From Arenicella chitinivorans (lineage in GTDB: Bacteria; Pseudomonadota; Gammaproteobacteria; Arenicellales; Arenicellaceae), in NCBI RefSeq assembly GCF_014651515.1, contig NZ_BMXA01000003.1, positions 248,001-312,000 of the forward strand: a DNA stretch of 64,000 nt. Reading direction: 5' to 3'. The notes beneath the pieces were generated by a model. It was not told the origin of the DNA. It worked only from the letters and a program-made list of their open reading frames with translations, and made no database searches. Of the stretch, positions 1-8,353 are shown piece after piece. The translations under genes and the position numbers were made by a program. Numbering within the stretch: the stretch's first letter is position 1; each line of letters opens with the position of its first letter.

Positions 1-159
1 ATTAGTTATGATGTCAACGAGAACCTAAATGTCGGTATAGAGGCAGTCAATCTGACCGAGGAAGAAGTGACGCAGTCGTGTGTGAATGAGGGTGCACTTT
101 TGTGCTTTCAAGGCTTAACGGATCGTCGGATTACCATCGGTGCTACGTATCGATTTTGA
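1..159 (+). CDS. TonB-dependent receptor, C-terminal end (partial)
   Basis: The first 53 codons are open in frame 1 and end at TGA 157-159. The residues finish in RITIGATYRF, the pattern of the last beta strand of an outer-membrane barrel with a terminal aromatic residue, as in TonB-dependent receptors. Two cysteines twelve residues apart lie in what would be an extracellular loop before the last strand. The rest of the gene is upstream of the window. It sits directly before an alginate lyase operon, so an alginate-oligomer receptor is the natural guess, but that rests on context only. Confidence 0.6.
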   Translation: MSYDVNENLNVGIEAVNLTEEEVTQSCVNEGALLCFQGLTDRRITIGATYRF

Positions 160-178
160 TCTCGTGATGTGAGCCTGA

Positions 179-221
179 GCAAAAGGGTGCTGTTGTCATG
201 GTGGCACCCTTTTGCTTTTTT
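179..221 (+). terminator. Rho-independent terminator after the receptor gene
   Basis: A perfect 12-bp stem pairs 179-190 with 204-215 around a 13-nt loop and is followed at once by six T residues (216-221). It begins 20 bases after the receptor stop codon, so the lyase genes downstream probably have their own promoter. Confidence 0.85.
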
Positions 222-272
222 ACGGCGAGCAAACAAGTAAGTCCAGGTTTTAGTTAAACATCGAGAGTCCAC

Positions 273-2531
273 GTGAAGAAAATTACATTCGCAATTATTG
301 TTTTGCTTGCGCTATCCACAAGCCCGGTGATTGCAGAAACGAAGTTGGTAGACGACATCGCTGCGTACCAAGTCGCACTCAATGAGGTGCAGCCAGGCGA
401 TACTATTCTGCTCAAGAACGGAGAATGGGCTGATTTTGAGATCCTGTTTGAAGCGCTAGGCACGGCCGACAAACCCATACGGTTGGCGGCACAGACACCA
501 GGTAAAGTGTTTATCACTGGTCAGTCAAATCTGCGATTGGCGGGTGAATACCTCGAAGTTTCGGGGTTGGTTTTCAAGAATGGTTACACGCCAACGAGCA
601 GTGTAATCGCCTTTCGCCGAGACGAACAACACGTGGCAAACAATTCACGCGTTACCGCTACGGTGATTGATGGATTTAATAATCCTGAACGGTATGAAAA
701 CGAGAGTTGGGTAATGCTGTATGGCAAGCACAATCGTTTTGATCATAATCACCTTGTGGGTAAAAGCACTCGTGGTGTGACTTTGGCAGTCCGGCTCAAT
801 TCTGCGGCCAGTCAGCAAAACCACCATCGTATTGATCACAACTACTTTGGTCCGCGCCCGATTTTAGGTTCCAATGGTGGTGAAACACTGCGGATCGGAA
901 CCAGCCACTATTCACTGACTGAATCGAACACGGTCGTGGAGAACAACTACTTTGATCGATGTGATGGTGAGTTAGAGATCATCTCAAACAAAGCGGGCGG
1001 TAATAAATTCATTGGTAATGTATTTTACCAATCGCGAGGCACGCTGACGATGCGCCATGGCAACGACACCTTGGTAGAAAAGAATGTGTTTCTTGGCAAC
1101 GGTGCAGATCATACCGGCGGTATTCGCGTTATCAATAAGCGCCAAACCGTACGAAACAACTATTTACAAGACCTTAAAGGTTATCGCTTCGGCGGCGCGT
1201 TAGTGGTGATGAACGGGGTGCCGAATTCAAAGATAAATCGGTATCACCAGGTGGAAGATTCCGTGATCGAGAACAACACCTTTGTGAACTCAGATCACAT
1301 TCAAATTGCCGCAGGCAGCGATTTTGAACGCACAGCTGTGCCGGTGCGGACAGGGTTCAAGAATAATTTGATTTATGTGGAGTCAGAACAAGACCCATTT
1401 ACCATCTACGATGATGTCAGTGGCATCACTTGGGAAAACAATTTGATCAATACTGCGGTTGATCAGCGATTGGCTGATGGATTCGTTGTTCGACAAATTA
1501 ATCCAGCGGCTGCGGCGAACGGGCTGCAATACCCGAAGGGCGAAGACGGTAGCACGCAGACCTATGGTGTCAGTCGTGATCTAACCGTGTTAGATAAGTC
1601 GCAAACTGGAGTGGACTGGTATCCAAAGCTTACTCAAAAACCACGATTCGATCATGGTGCGACACATCAGGTACGCCCCGGGCTGGATACGTTGGCAACC
1701 GCTGCGCGAAATGCCAGTGATGGGGATGTGTTGTTGCTTTCAGAGGGTGAGTATCAGATTAGTCGCATTATCCATTTAGATAAGGCGATTACGGTTCAAG
1801 CGCAAGCGCCGGGTAATGTGACGATCCGCTACGAGCGTGCGGCGCTATTTGAACTGGGCGAAGGCGGCAGCCTTAAACTGGATGGTGTTCGCATATCTGG
1901 GAGCGCGGCCCCTGATAGCGCAGGAAACAGCGTAGTGCGAACGCAACGCCGGTCGATGCTCAATAACTATGAGTTGGTTGTACAGAACAGCGAGGTTGTT
2001 GATTTAAACGTGAATCACTCATTTAATTTTCTCACTGTCGCTAAAGGTACATTCGCACAACGTATTCGCCTGGCAAACTCTCGTTTTAGCAATGTCACCG
2101 GCGCGATATTGGGACTGGATCACGAGTACGAAGACTTCGGGATCTACAACGCCGAGTACGTGACTATTGATAACGTCGTGTTCGACACAATCGACGGCGA
2201 TGTGGTCGATTATTATCGTGGAGGTACGGATGAAAGCACCTTTGGGCCGCACTTTACCATGACTCAATCAACCTTAAACAAGGTGGGCACCGGAAAACGC
2301 AATAAGTCAGCGAGCTCAGTTCTGTTGCATGGTGTCCAAGTTGCTCACTTGCAAGACAATAAGGTCATAGAGAGTGCACCGATCACAATTAACCACACGG
2401 TTGGTGAGCCAGTTACTAAGTTGATCGATAACCGGTTTGTCGCCACGCCAAAAACACAGATCCGTGAGCTATACAGCGATCAGATTGATACGGCTGAGTT
2501 GCGTGGCAATGTCTATCAATCTGGTGAGTAG
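273..2531 (+). CDS. PL6 family alginate lyase, two beta-helix domains, secreted
   Basis: This is a 752-residue secreted polysaccharide lyase of family 6 (chondroitinase B/alginate lyase fold), which cuts alginate by beta-elimination. A Sec signal peptide covers about residues 1-21 (cut near VIA/ET). The first parallel beta-helix spans about 25-390 and holds the signature GELEIISNK. Its K240 and, 21 residues on, R261 in LTMRHG match the catalytic Lys/Arg pair of the family, whose spacing in chondroitinase B and AlyGC is also 21. E233 and E235 fit the calcium ligands. A second beta-helix (about 460-750) makes this the two-domain architecture. The start is GTG at 273 behind a GAGAG element. It is the first gene of a co-directional alginate operon and is followed closely by the PL17 gene. 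Confidence 0.9.
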   Translation: MKKITFAIIVLLALSTSPVIAETKLVDDIAAYQVALNEVQPGDTILLKNGEWADFEILFEALGTADKPIRLAAQTPGKVFITGQSNLRLAGEYLEVSGLVFKNGYTPTSSVIAFRRDEQHVANNSRVTATVIDGFNNPERYENESWVMLYGKHNRFDHNHLVGKSTRGVTLAVRLNSAASQQNHHRIDHNYFGPRPILGSNGGETLRIGTSHYSLTESNTVVENNYFDRCDGELEIISNKAGGNKFIGNVFYQSRGTLTMRHGNDTLVEKNVFLGNGADHTGGIRVINKRQTVRNNYLQDLKGYRFGGALVVMNGVPNSKINRYHQVEDSVIENNTFVNSDHIQIAAGSDFERTAVPVRTGFKNNLIYVESEQDPFTIYDDVSGITWENNLINTAVDQRLADGFVVRQINPAAAANGLQYPKGEDGSTQTYGVSRDLTVLDKSQTGVDWYPKLTQKPRFDHGATHQVRPGLDTLATAARNASDGDVLLLSEGEYQISRIIHLDKAITVQAQAPGNVTIRYERAALFELGEGGSLKLDGVRISGSAAPDSAGNSVVRTQRRSMLNNYELVVQNSEVVDLNVNHSFNFLTVAKGTFAQRIRLANSRFSNVTGAILGLDHEYEDFGIYNAEYVTIDNVVFDTIDGDVVDYYRGGTDESTFGPHFTMTQSTLNKVGTGKRNKSASSVLLHGVQVAHLQDNKVIESAPITINHTVGEPVTKLIDNRFVATPKTQIRELYSDQIDTAELRGNVYQSGE

Positions 2532-2540
2532 GGGGTGGTT

Positions 2541-4754
2541 GTGAGTAAATTTAAAATCATAGCTTTGGTTGCTTGGCTCGTCGTGAGCTTCCTGGGCGCG
2601 GGCAGTTTGGCGTTGGCCGGCCCACACCCAGGACTCACGATGTCCGCACAAGAAGTAGTTGCGATGCGTTCGCAGCTGCATACCGTGCCAAAAGCAAAGC
2701 AGGCCTTTGACGATCTACAGGTTAAGACCGACACCAGCATTGAGCTGGGTGTTATTGTGCCTAAACCGGTTGATGCCGGAGGCGGGTATACGCACGAGCA
2801 GCATAAACGCAATTACCAACTTATGTTGGACGCTGGATTGTTGTATCAACTTTCTGGAAAGAAACGTTACGCCAACTATGTTCGTGATGTGTTACTTGCC
2901 TATGCAGAACTCTACCCGACGCTTCCACTGCATCCAAAGCAGAAGGAGCAGTCGCCGGGTAAACTGTTTTGGCAAAGTTTGAACGAGGCTGTTTGGTTGG
3001 TGCATACCATCCAGGCCTACGACCTCGTGGTGGGTGCGCTGACGGAAGCTGAGCGTAACTTGATCGAATCGTCATTGCTTCGTCCAGTGGCCAACTTTTT
3101 ATCCGAGGGCCAACCAGACACATTCAACAAGATTCACAATCATGGTACTTGGGCCGCTGCCGCTGTGGGGATGACCGGCTACGTACTGGATGACCAGCAC
3201 TTGGTAGATCAAGCGCTTTTCGGGCTGGATAAATCAGGCAAAGCTGGATTTATCGCGCAGATAGAACAATTGTTTTCCCCCGATGGTTATTACACCGAAG
3301 GCCCTTATTATCAGCGTTATGCCTTGATGCCATTCGTGCTATTTGCACGAGCAATTGAGGTTAATGAACCGCAGCGCGCAATCTTTGAGGCATCCGATGG
3401 GGCGATTTTAAAGGCGATTGAAACCGCCGTTCAGCTTAGTTACAACGGCCTGTTCTTTGGTATCAATGATGCAATCAAAGACAAAGGAATTGACACCATC
3501 GAATTGGTGCACGGTATTGCTATTGCCTTTGAGGTCACGGGCGACACGCAATTGTTGGATATCGCAAAACAGCAGAACCACATTTTGTTGACCGGTTATG
3601 GGTTTTCGGTAGCCAAGGCATTGCATGAAGGTCGGGACACGCCGTTCGATTTTCGCAGTTTGCAATTACGTGATGGTCAAGATGGGCAGCAAGGCGCTTT
3701 GAGTATCTTTCGCCATGGGCAGGGTAGTAAGCACCAGGCTTTGGTGGTCAAAAACACATCCCAAGGTATGGGGCACGGTCATTTCGATAAATTACACTGG
3801 CTGTATTTTGATAATGGCAACGAAATCATTAGTGACTATGGTGCGGCCCGGTTTTTAAACATCGAAGCCAAATACGGTGGGCATTATTTACCAGAGAACA
3901 ATGCTTGGGCCAAGCAAACGGTGGCGCACAATACCGTGGTTGTTGATGAGCAAAGCCACTTCAATGGTGACTGGCGAGTTGGTCAGCAGCATGCGCCCAA
4001 TATCCGATTTTTTGCCGCGCAAGATGGCATTCAAATCACCTCAGCTGAGATCGCCGCTGCGTACCCCACAACGACTTTACGTCGCACGATGGCCATGCTT
4101 GAGTTGGAGGGGCTCACACATCCTCTGATTCTTGACGTATTTAAGGTCAATAGCGTACGGGCCCATCAATACGACCTGCCGCTTCATTACCAAGGCCAGT
4201 TAATTTCGCACACACTTAAATTACAGGGCGCCAAGCAAGCTCTGAGTCCTTTGGGCGAGCAGCATGGGTATCAGTATTTGTGGGATCGCGCTCGCGCCGC
4301 GTTCCCGGCGGGTTTAGCGCAGCTAACTTGGCTCAATGATGGGCGGTTTTACACCTACAGTACGGTGGGTGGAACAGACCAGCAGATGTTGTTTGCGATG
4401 TTGGGTGCAAATGATCCTCAGTTCAATTTGCGTGACCAGCACGCGCTTATTCATCGAGTGAATTCAGCGCATGATCATGTCTTTGTGTCGGTGCTGGAGA
4501 CACATGGCGAATACAACGGACGAGCAGAGTACACCGTTGGTGCGCAGTCCAATGTAGTGGGCTTAGCGGTACGTGAACTCGATAAGTACACCGAGGTGAC
4601 CATTAACTTGGTCAACGGTCATCAAGCCACCTTGCTCTATACCGAACAAGGCGACGAAAACACACAGCATCAATTGGACAGTGCCGGTGGACAAGTGCAG
4701 TGGCAAGGGCACTTTGTGGTGCTTAAATCGCAGTCTAAACAGAGTGAACAATGA
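2541..4754 (+). CDS. PL17 family oligoalginate lyase (heparinase II/III-like), exported
   Basis: An exolytic oligoalginate lyase that should release unsaturated monouronate from the oligomers made by PL6. Numbering from the upstream GTG at 2535, the residues match those described for Alg17C of Saccharophagus with a constant offset of one: N202 and H203 in KIHNHGTW, Y259 in YTEGPYYQRY, Y451 in GGHYLPENN, and zinc ligands H416, D434 and H465. The architecture is an N-terminal alpha/alpha toroid followed by a C-terminal beta-sandwich, and the length of about 739 is normal. A hydrophobic signal peptide ends near LALAG. I prefer GTG 2541 as start because the G-rich element at 2531-2535 is then correctly spaced. 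The stop overlaps the next start in ATGA. Confidence 0.92.
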   Translation: MSKFKIIALVAWLVVSFLGAGSLALAGPHPGLTMSAQEVVAMRSQLHTVPKAKQAFDDLQVKTDTSIELGVIVPKPVDAGGGYTHEQHKRNYQLMLDAGLLYQLSGKKRYANYVRDVLLAYAELYPTLPLHPKQKEQSPGKLFWQSLNEAVWLVHTIQAYDLVVGALTEAERNLIESSLLRPVANFLSEGQPDTFNKIHNHGTWAAAAVGMTGYVLDDQHLVDQALFGLDKSGKAGFIAQIEQLFSPDGYYTEGPYYQRYALMPFVLFARAIEVNEPQRAIFEASDGAILKAIETAVQLSYNGLFFGINDAIKDKGIDTIELVHGIAIAFEVTGDTQLLDIAKQQNHILLTGYGFSVAKALHEGRDTPFDFRSLQLRDGQDGQQGALSIFRHGQGSKHQALVVKNTSQGMGHGHFDKLHWLYFDNGNEIISDYGAARFLNIEAKYGGHYLPENNAWAKQTVAHNTVVVDEQSHFNGDWRVGQQHAPNIRFFAAQDGIQITSAEIAAAYPTTTLRRTMAMLELEGLTHPLILDVFKVNSVRAHQYDLPLHYQGQLISHTLKLQGAKQALSPLGEQHGYQYLWDRARAAFPAGLAQLTWLNDGRFYTYSTVGGTDQQMLFAMLGANDPQFNLRDQHALIHRVNSAHDHVFVSVLETHGEYNGRAEYTVGAQSNVVGLAVRELDKYTEVTINLVNGHQATLLYTEQGDENTQHQLDSAGGQVQWQGHFVVLKSQSKQSEQ

Positions 4755-5113
4755 ACAGGAAAAGTAATCAAAGCCCCAGTTTTGTGGTTGCCAGCGAGCA
4801 ACCCGTAGAGCAGGTCGCGGATGGTATCAAGCGTCAGTTTTTGGGTTATGGTCCCGAACTCATGGCGGTCAAAGTCTGGTTTGATGAGGGTGCAATCGGT
4901 TATCAGCATCATCATCCCCACACTCAGGTCAGTTACGTTGAAAGCGGCGAATTTGAGGCCACTATCGATGGACAAACAACGCGGCTCAAAGCCGGTGATT
5001 CCTTCTATGTCGCCCCCAATCAAATGCACGGCGCGGTATGTCTAAAGGCCGGTGTGTTAATTGATATTTTCAGCCCACACCGAGAAGACTTTCTGGAGGA
5101 AACCCAATCGTGA
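4751..5113 (+). CDS. kdgF: KdgF-type cupin, unsaturated uronate ring-opening
   Basis: A 120-residue single-domain cupin. KdgF proteins speed conversion of the unsaturated monouronate released by exolyases into the linear 4-deoxy-5-keto form (DEH). The metal-site motif is visible: histidines H53, H55 and H57 with Q59 on the first cupin strand pair, and H93 in APNQMHG on the second, after the Gly-Asp turn at 82-83. There is no signal peptide, so it should act in the cytoplasm. It overlaps the lyase stop (ATGA) and the transporter start (GTGA), which implies translational coupling. The symbol rests on cupin type plus context. Confidence 0.82.
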   Translation: MNRKSNQSPSFVVASEQPVEQVADGIKRQFLGYGPELMAVKVWFDEGAIGYQHHHPHTQVSYVESGEFEATIDGQTTRLKAGDSFYVAPNQMHGAVCLKAGVLIDIFSPHREDFLEETQS

Positions 5114-6411
5114 CCATTCGCAATCTACGTTGGTGGGTTATCGCACTCATTGCGCTCGCCACCATCATTAACTACATCGATCGGCAATCACTGAATGTGC
5201 TGTGGCCGGAAATATCAGCGTCTTTGTACCCGGATAAAAGCGACGACGAACGCAAAGAGATTTATGCTCTTATTTCGGTGGTATTTGTGTTTGCCTACGC
5301 GTTCGGCCAGGCAATATTTGGTCGGATTTTTGACTGGGTTGGAACGCGTATCGGTTTCGCTTTGTCGATTGGAATATGGTCTATTGCCACCGCTCTGCAC
5401 GCATTTGCGCGCGGTGTACTGAGTTTTAGTATTTTTCGCGCTATTTTGGGTGTGGCTGAAGCGGGTAACTGGCCAGGTGCAACCAAAGGCAATGCAGAAT
5501 GGTTCCCAACCAAGGAGCGGGCATTAGCGCAGGGGATCTTCAACTCTGGTGCTGCCATTGGTGGGATTGTGTCGATTCCGTTGATCGCTTTTTTATCCGT
5601 GTACTTCAGTTGGAAAGCGATTTTTGTCATCGTGGGCGCAACGGGTCTGTTATGGCTAATCCCTTGGCTGGTGTTGGTAAAAGCACCGCCAAAAAACCAC
5701 CCGTGGATCAGTGACGAAGAGCGCAATTATATTCTCAGTGGACAGGTTAACCAGGACCGAAATGGCGATGGTGAGTTTGATGAGGGTTACAACCCATCAA
5801 CTAAAGAACTGTTGTCTCACAAACAAAGTTGGGGTGTCATTATTGCGTCCGCGGCTATCGATCCGATTTGGTGGTTGTTTGTATTCTGGATTCCGATCTA
5901 TCTGTCTGAGGTTTATGGCATGGATGTCAAGACCATCGGGATATACGGCTGGGTGCCTTACGTTGGCGCAATGTTGGGCGCCTGGTTCGGCGGCTTGTTG
6001 GCGCAGAATCGAATCAAGGCGGGCTGGTCAATCGACGCAACACGCAAGCTGGCGATTACGCTTGGATGTCTGATTATGCTACCGACGCTATTGGCTATGG
6101 CAAACCCGGGATCGCCCGTGACTGCCGTTTTGCTAATGGCTGTGATCCTGTTTGGTTTTCAGACTGCAATCGGTAACGTACAAACGCTGCCGAGTGATTT
6201 CTTCGGTGGTAAAACCGTCGGCACGCTGGCAGGTATTGCTGGCATGGCGGCCAAGCTAGGCGCGGTTGCGCTGACCTCGTTGGTGCCGTGGTTGACCTCA
6301 GGCGGTAACTATACGCCGGCGTTTGTGATCGGCGCGGCGTTGGCGTTAATTGCAGTCGCTAGTGTTTGGCTACTCTGCCCCAAGATCGAACCACTCAAAC
6401 CGGAAGCTTAA
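5110..6411 (+). CDS. MFS transporter, hexuronate/oligouronate family (ExuT-like)
   Basis: A 433-residue major facilitator protein with about 12 transmembrane segments, related to anion:cation symporters such as ExuT. The TM1 end reads NYIDRQSLNVLWP, typical of this branch, and a conserved AEAGNWPGATK follows. It probably imports unsaturated uronates or short alginate oligomers across the inner membrane. The central cytoplasmic loop contains DRNGDGEFDEG (residues 216-226), which resembles an EF-hand calcium loop and is unusual for a sugar acid symporter. GTG start at 5110 overlaps the kdgF stop, with a strong GGAGGA element at 5096-5101. The substrate is inferred from neighbours. Confidence 0.85.
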   Translation: MTIRNLRWWVIALIALATIINYIDRQSLNVLWPEISASLYPDKSDDERKEIYALISVVFVFAYAFGQAIFGRIFDWVGTRIGFALSIGIWSIATALHAFARGVLSFSIFRAILGVAEAGNWPGATKGNAEWFPTKERALAQGIFNSGAAIGGIVSIPLIAFLSVYFSWKAIFVIVGATGLLWLIPWLVLVKAPPKNHPWISDEERNYILSGQVNQDRNGDGEFDEGYNPSTKELLSHKQSWGVIIASAAIDPIWWLFVFWIPIYLSEVYGMDVKTIGIYGWVPYVGAMLGAWFGGLLAQNRIKAGWSIDATRKLAITLGCLIMLPTLLAMANPGSPVTAVLLMAVILFGFQTAIGNVQTLPSDFFGGKTVGTLAGIAGMAAKLGAVALTSLVPWLTSGGNYTPAFVIGAALALIAVASVWLLCPKIEPLKPEA

Positions 6412-6451
6412 GCTTCTGTTCCTCTAAAACTAAAAATTTGAAGTAAGAACA

Positions 6452-7204
6452 ATGAAACTGGAAAACAAAGTAATTCTTGTCACTGGCGGTGTCCGTGATA
6501 TTGGTCGCGAAGTGTCTAAGAAACTGGCGGCCGAAGGTGCGAAACTGGCTATCAATTATTTTGGTAGCGAAGCACAAGCAGCAAGTCTGCGAACCGAACT
6601 CGCGGCCATGGGAGCGCATGCGATCATTTTAAAAGGTGATATGACCAGTGCAGCCGACGTGGAAGCTTTGGTATCGCAAGCGGTTGCGGAACTGGGGGGT
6701 AAGATCGACGGCTTAGTAAACGTCGTTGGCGGCCTGGTCGAGAGAAAGACTCTGGACGAAATGGATCTGGATTTTTTCGAGCACGTTATCAAGCTGAACA
6801 CTACCTCGACGTTTCTGACATTCAAGGCGGCGGTGCCTCACATGTCAGCCGGCGCGTCTATCGTGAATCTCGCGTCACAAGCTGGGCGCGATGGTGGCGG
6901 CCCCGGTGCCTCCGCGTACGCCACATCCAAAGGTGCAGTGATGACATTTACTCGCTCTATGGCTAAAGAATTGGGACCGCAAGGCATTCGTGTTAACGCC
7001 CTATGTCCGGGTATGATCAGCACTACATTTCATGACACGTTCACCAATGATAACGTGCGTTCAAATGTGGCTAACGGCACGCCGTTGCGACGTGAGGGAC
7101 GTCCCGAAGAAGTGGCAGACACAGTGAGCTATTTGCTCTCTGACGAGGCGTCATTTCTGACCGGCGTTAATTTGGACATCAATGGCGGATTACTTTTCTC
7201 TTAA
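6452..7204 (+). CDS. SDR-family reductase, probable DEH (alginate monomer) reductase
   Basis: A 250-residue classical short-chain dehydrogenase. The cofactor motif is TGGVRDIG (11-18), the structural motif is NVVGG (90-94), and the catalytic residues are N116, S142, Y156 and K160 (YATSK). In alginate operons such enzymes reduce 4-deoxy-L-erythro-5-hexoseulose uronate (DEH) to 2-keto-3-deoxygluconate. R15 and R19 around the glycine-rich turn suggest NADPH rather than NADH; that is an inference. It lies 40 bases after the transporter and 41 bases before the KDG kinase. The alternative is another SDR such as a 3-oxoacyl-ACP reductase homologue, but the context argues against it. Confidence 0.82.
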   Translation: MKLENKVILVTGGVRDIGREVSKKLAAEGAKLAINYFGSEAQAASLRTELAAMGAHAIILKGDMTSAADVEALVSQAVAELGGKIDGLVNVVGGLVERKTLDEMDLDFFEHVIKLNTTSTFLTFKAAVPHMSAGASIVNLASQAGRDGGGPGASAYATSKGAVMTFTRSMAKELGPQGIRVNALCPGMISTTFHDTFTNDNVRSNVANGTPLRREGRPEEVADTVSYLLSDEASFLTGVNLDINGGLLFS

Positions 7205-7245
7205 GAGATTATCCAGCGAAACCTAATGCAGTCGAGTAAGAAGTG

Positions 7246-8202
7246 ATGTCAGTTTCAATTGCAGTGATTGGCGAGTGTATGCTCGAGTTGTCCCACACCA
7301 ACGGCGCAGAATGTGAGCATGCTGTGCCGTTGATGATGCGTTACGGGGGGGACACAATTAACACTTCGGTTTATCTGGCGCGGAATCACGTTGATGTTGC
7401 GTATGTGACCGGCTTGAGTGACGACATAATGAGCGACTGGTTGTTAAGCCAGTGGCAGGGCGAGGGCATCGATTGCGCATTGGTACAACGTCTACCGGGT
7501 TCAGTGCCTGCCATGTATATGATTAATGTGGATGAGCAGGGTGAACGCTCTTTTTTGTACTGGCGAAAGAACTCACCGGCGAGCCGAATATTTGATAGTT
7601 CCGACGCCGTCAACTTGCTCTTCGAGTCGCTGCGGCAATTTGACTATGTATATGTTTCGGGCATTAGTTTGGCAATTCTGCCGGCAGCAGGTTTAGCCAA
7701 TTTGTTTACCTTGTTATCCGATTATCAGAATCAGGGTGGACGAATTATTTTTGATGGTAACTATCGTCCGCGTTTGTGGGACAGCGTGGCCGAGGCCCAA
7801 GCCGCGTATCAGAGAATGTATTCCATCACGCACATTGCGCTTCCAACATTAGAAGACGAGTCAGCCTTGTTCGGGTATGAATCAGAACAACAATTGATGT
7901 CTGTGCTTGGGGACAGTGGGGTAGCAGAAATTGTTATCAAGATGGGTGGCGATGGGTGTCTGGCGCAAGTCGATGGCGCCACGCATTATGTTGATGCCGA
8001 ACTTGTTGAGCCAGTGGATACGACGGCGGCGGGTGATTCATTCAATGCTGGGTATTTGGCCGCACGCTTGCGAGGAGAGCCGGCGGTGACTGCATGCCGA
8101 GCTGGTCATGCCCTGGCGGCAAAAGTCATTCAGCATCGTGGCGCAATCATCCCTATGGAGTCCTTGTCTGGATCATCAATCGCCGAAGTAGGTTGCCACT
8201 AA
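7246..8202 (+). CDS. kdgK: 2-dehydro-3-deoxygluconokinase (KDG kinase), PfkB family
   Basis: A 318-residue ribokinase-family sugar kinase that would phosphorylate KDG to KDPG with ATP, the last alginate-specific step. The N-terminal substrate region holds RYGGDTINTSVYLAR (about 33-46), and the C-terminal PfkB signature is DTTAAGDSF with catalytic D264. FDGNYRPRLW is typical of KDG kinases. Start choice: GTG 7243 and ATG 7246 are adjacent; ATG 7246 has the better spacing from the TAAGAAG element. No KDPG aldolase (eda) follows, so it must be encoded elsewhere. Confidence 0.88.
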   Translation: MSVSIAVIGECMLELSHTNGAECEHAVPLMMRYGGDTINTSVYLARNHVDVAYVTGLSDDIMSDWLLSQWQGEGIDCALVQRLPGSVPAMYMINVDEQGERSFLYWRKNSPASRIFDSSDAVNLLFESLRQFDYVYVSGISLAILPAAGLANLFTLLSDYQNQGGRIIFDGNYRPRLWDSVAEAQAAYQRMYSITHIALPTLEDESALFGYESEQQLMSVLGDSGVAEIVIKMGGDGCLAQVDGATHYVDAELVEPVDTTAAGDSFNAGYLAARLRGEPAVTACRAGHALAAKVIQHRGAIIPMESLSGSSIAEVGCH

Positions 8203-8207
8203 CGCGT

Positions 8208-8228
8208 GTCACTCGAGGTTTGAGTGAC
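8208..8228 (+). other. Hairpin at the end of the alginate operon
   Basis: A perfect 7-bp stem (8208-8214 with 8222-8228, 7-nt loop) starts five bases after the kdgK stop. No T-run follows, so it may be a weak or Rho-assisted terminator or a 3-prime mRNA stabiliser. Confidence 0.4.
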
Positions 8229-8257
8229 TAGCGGTGCGCCCGGTTCAATCTTTGTGG

Positions 8258-8285
8258 GTGACACACACTAAAGAGTCGGTACAAT
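8258..8285 (+). promoter_or_regulatory. Putative sigma-70 promoter of putP
   Basis: GTGACA (8258-8263) and TACAAT (8280-8285) are separated by 16 bases. Each hexamer matches the consensus at five of six positions. Transcription would begin near 8292, about 60 bases before the putP start. Confidence 0.45.
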
Positions 8286-8353
8286 GCACTTCATTAGTTG
8301 CATTGAGCCGCCCGGTTTGATGTGGGAGTGAATGATCAACCTCAAGGGTGCGC

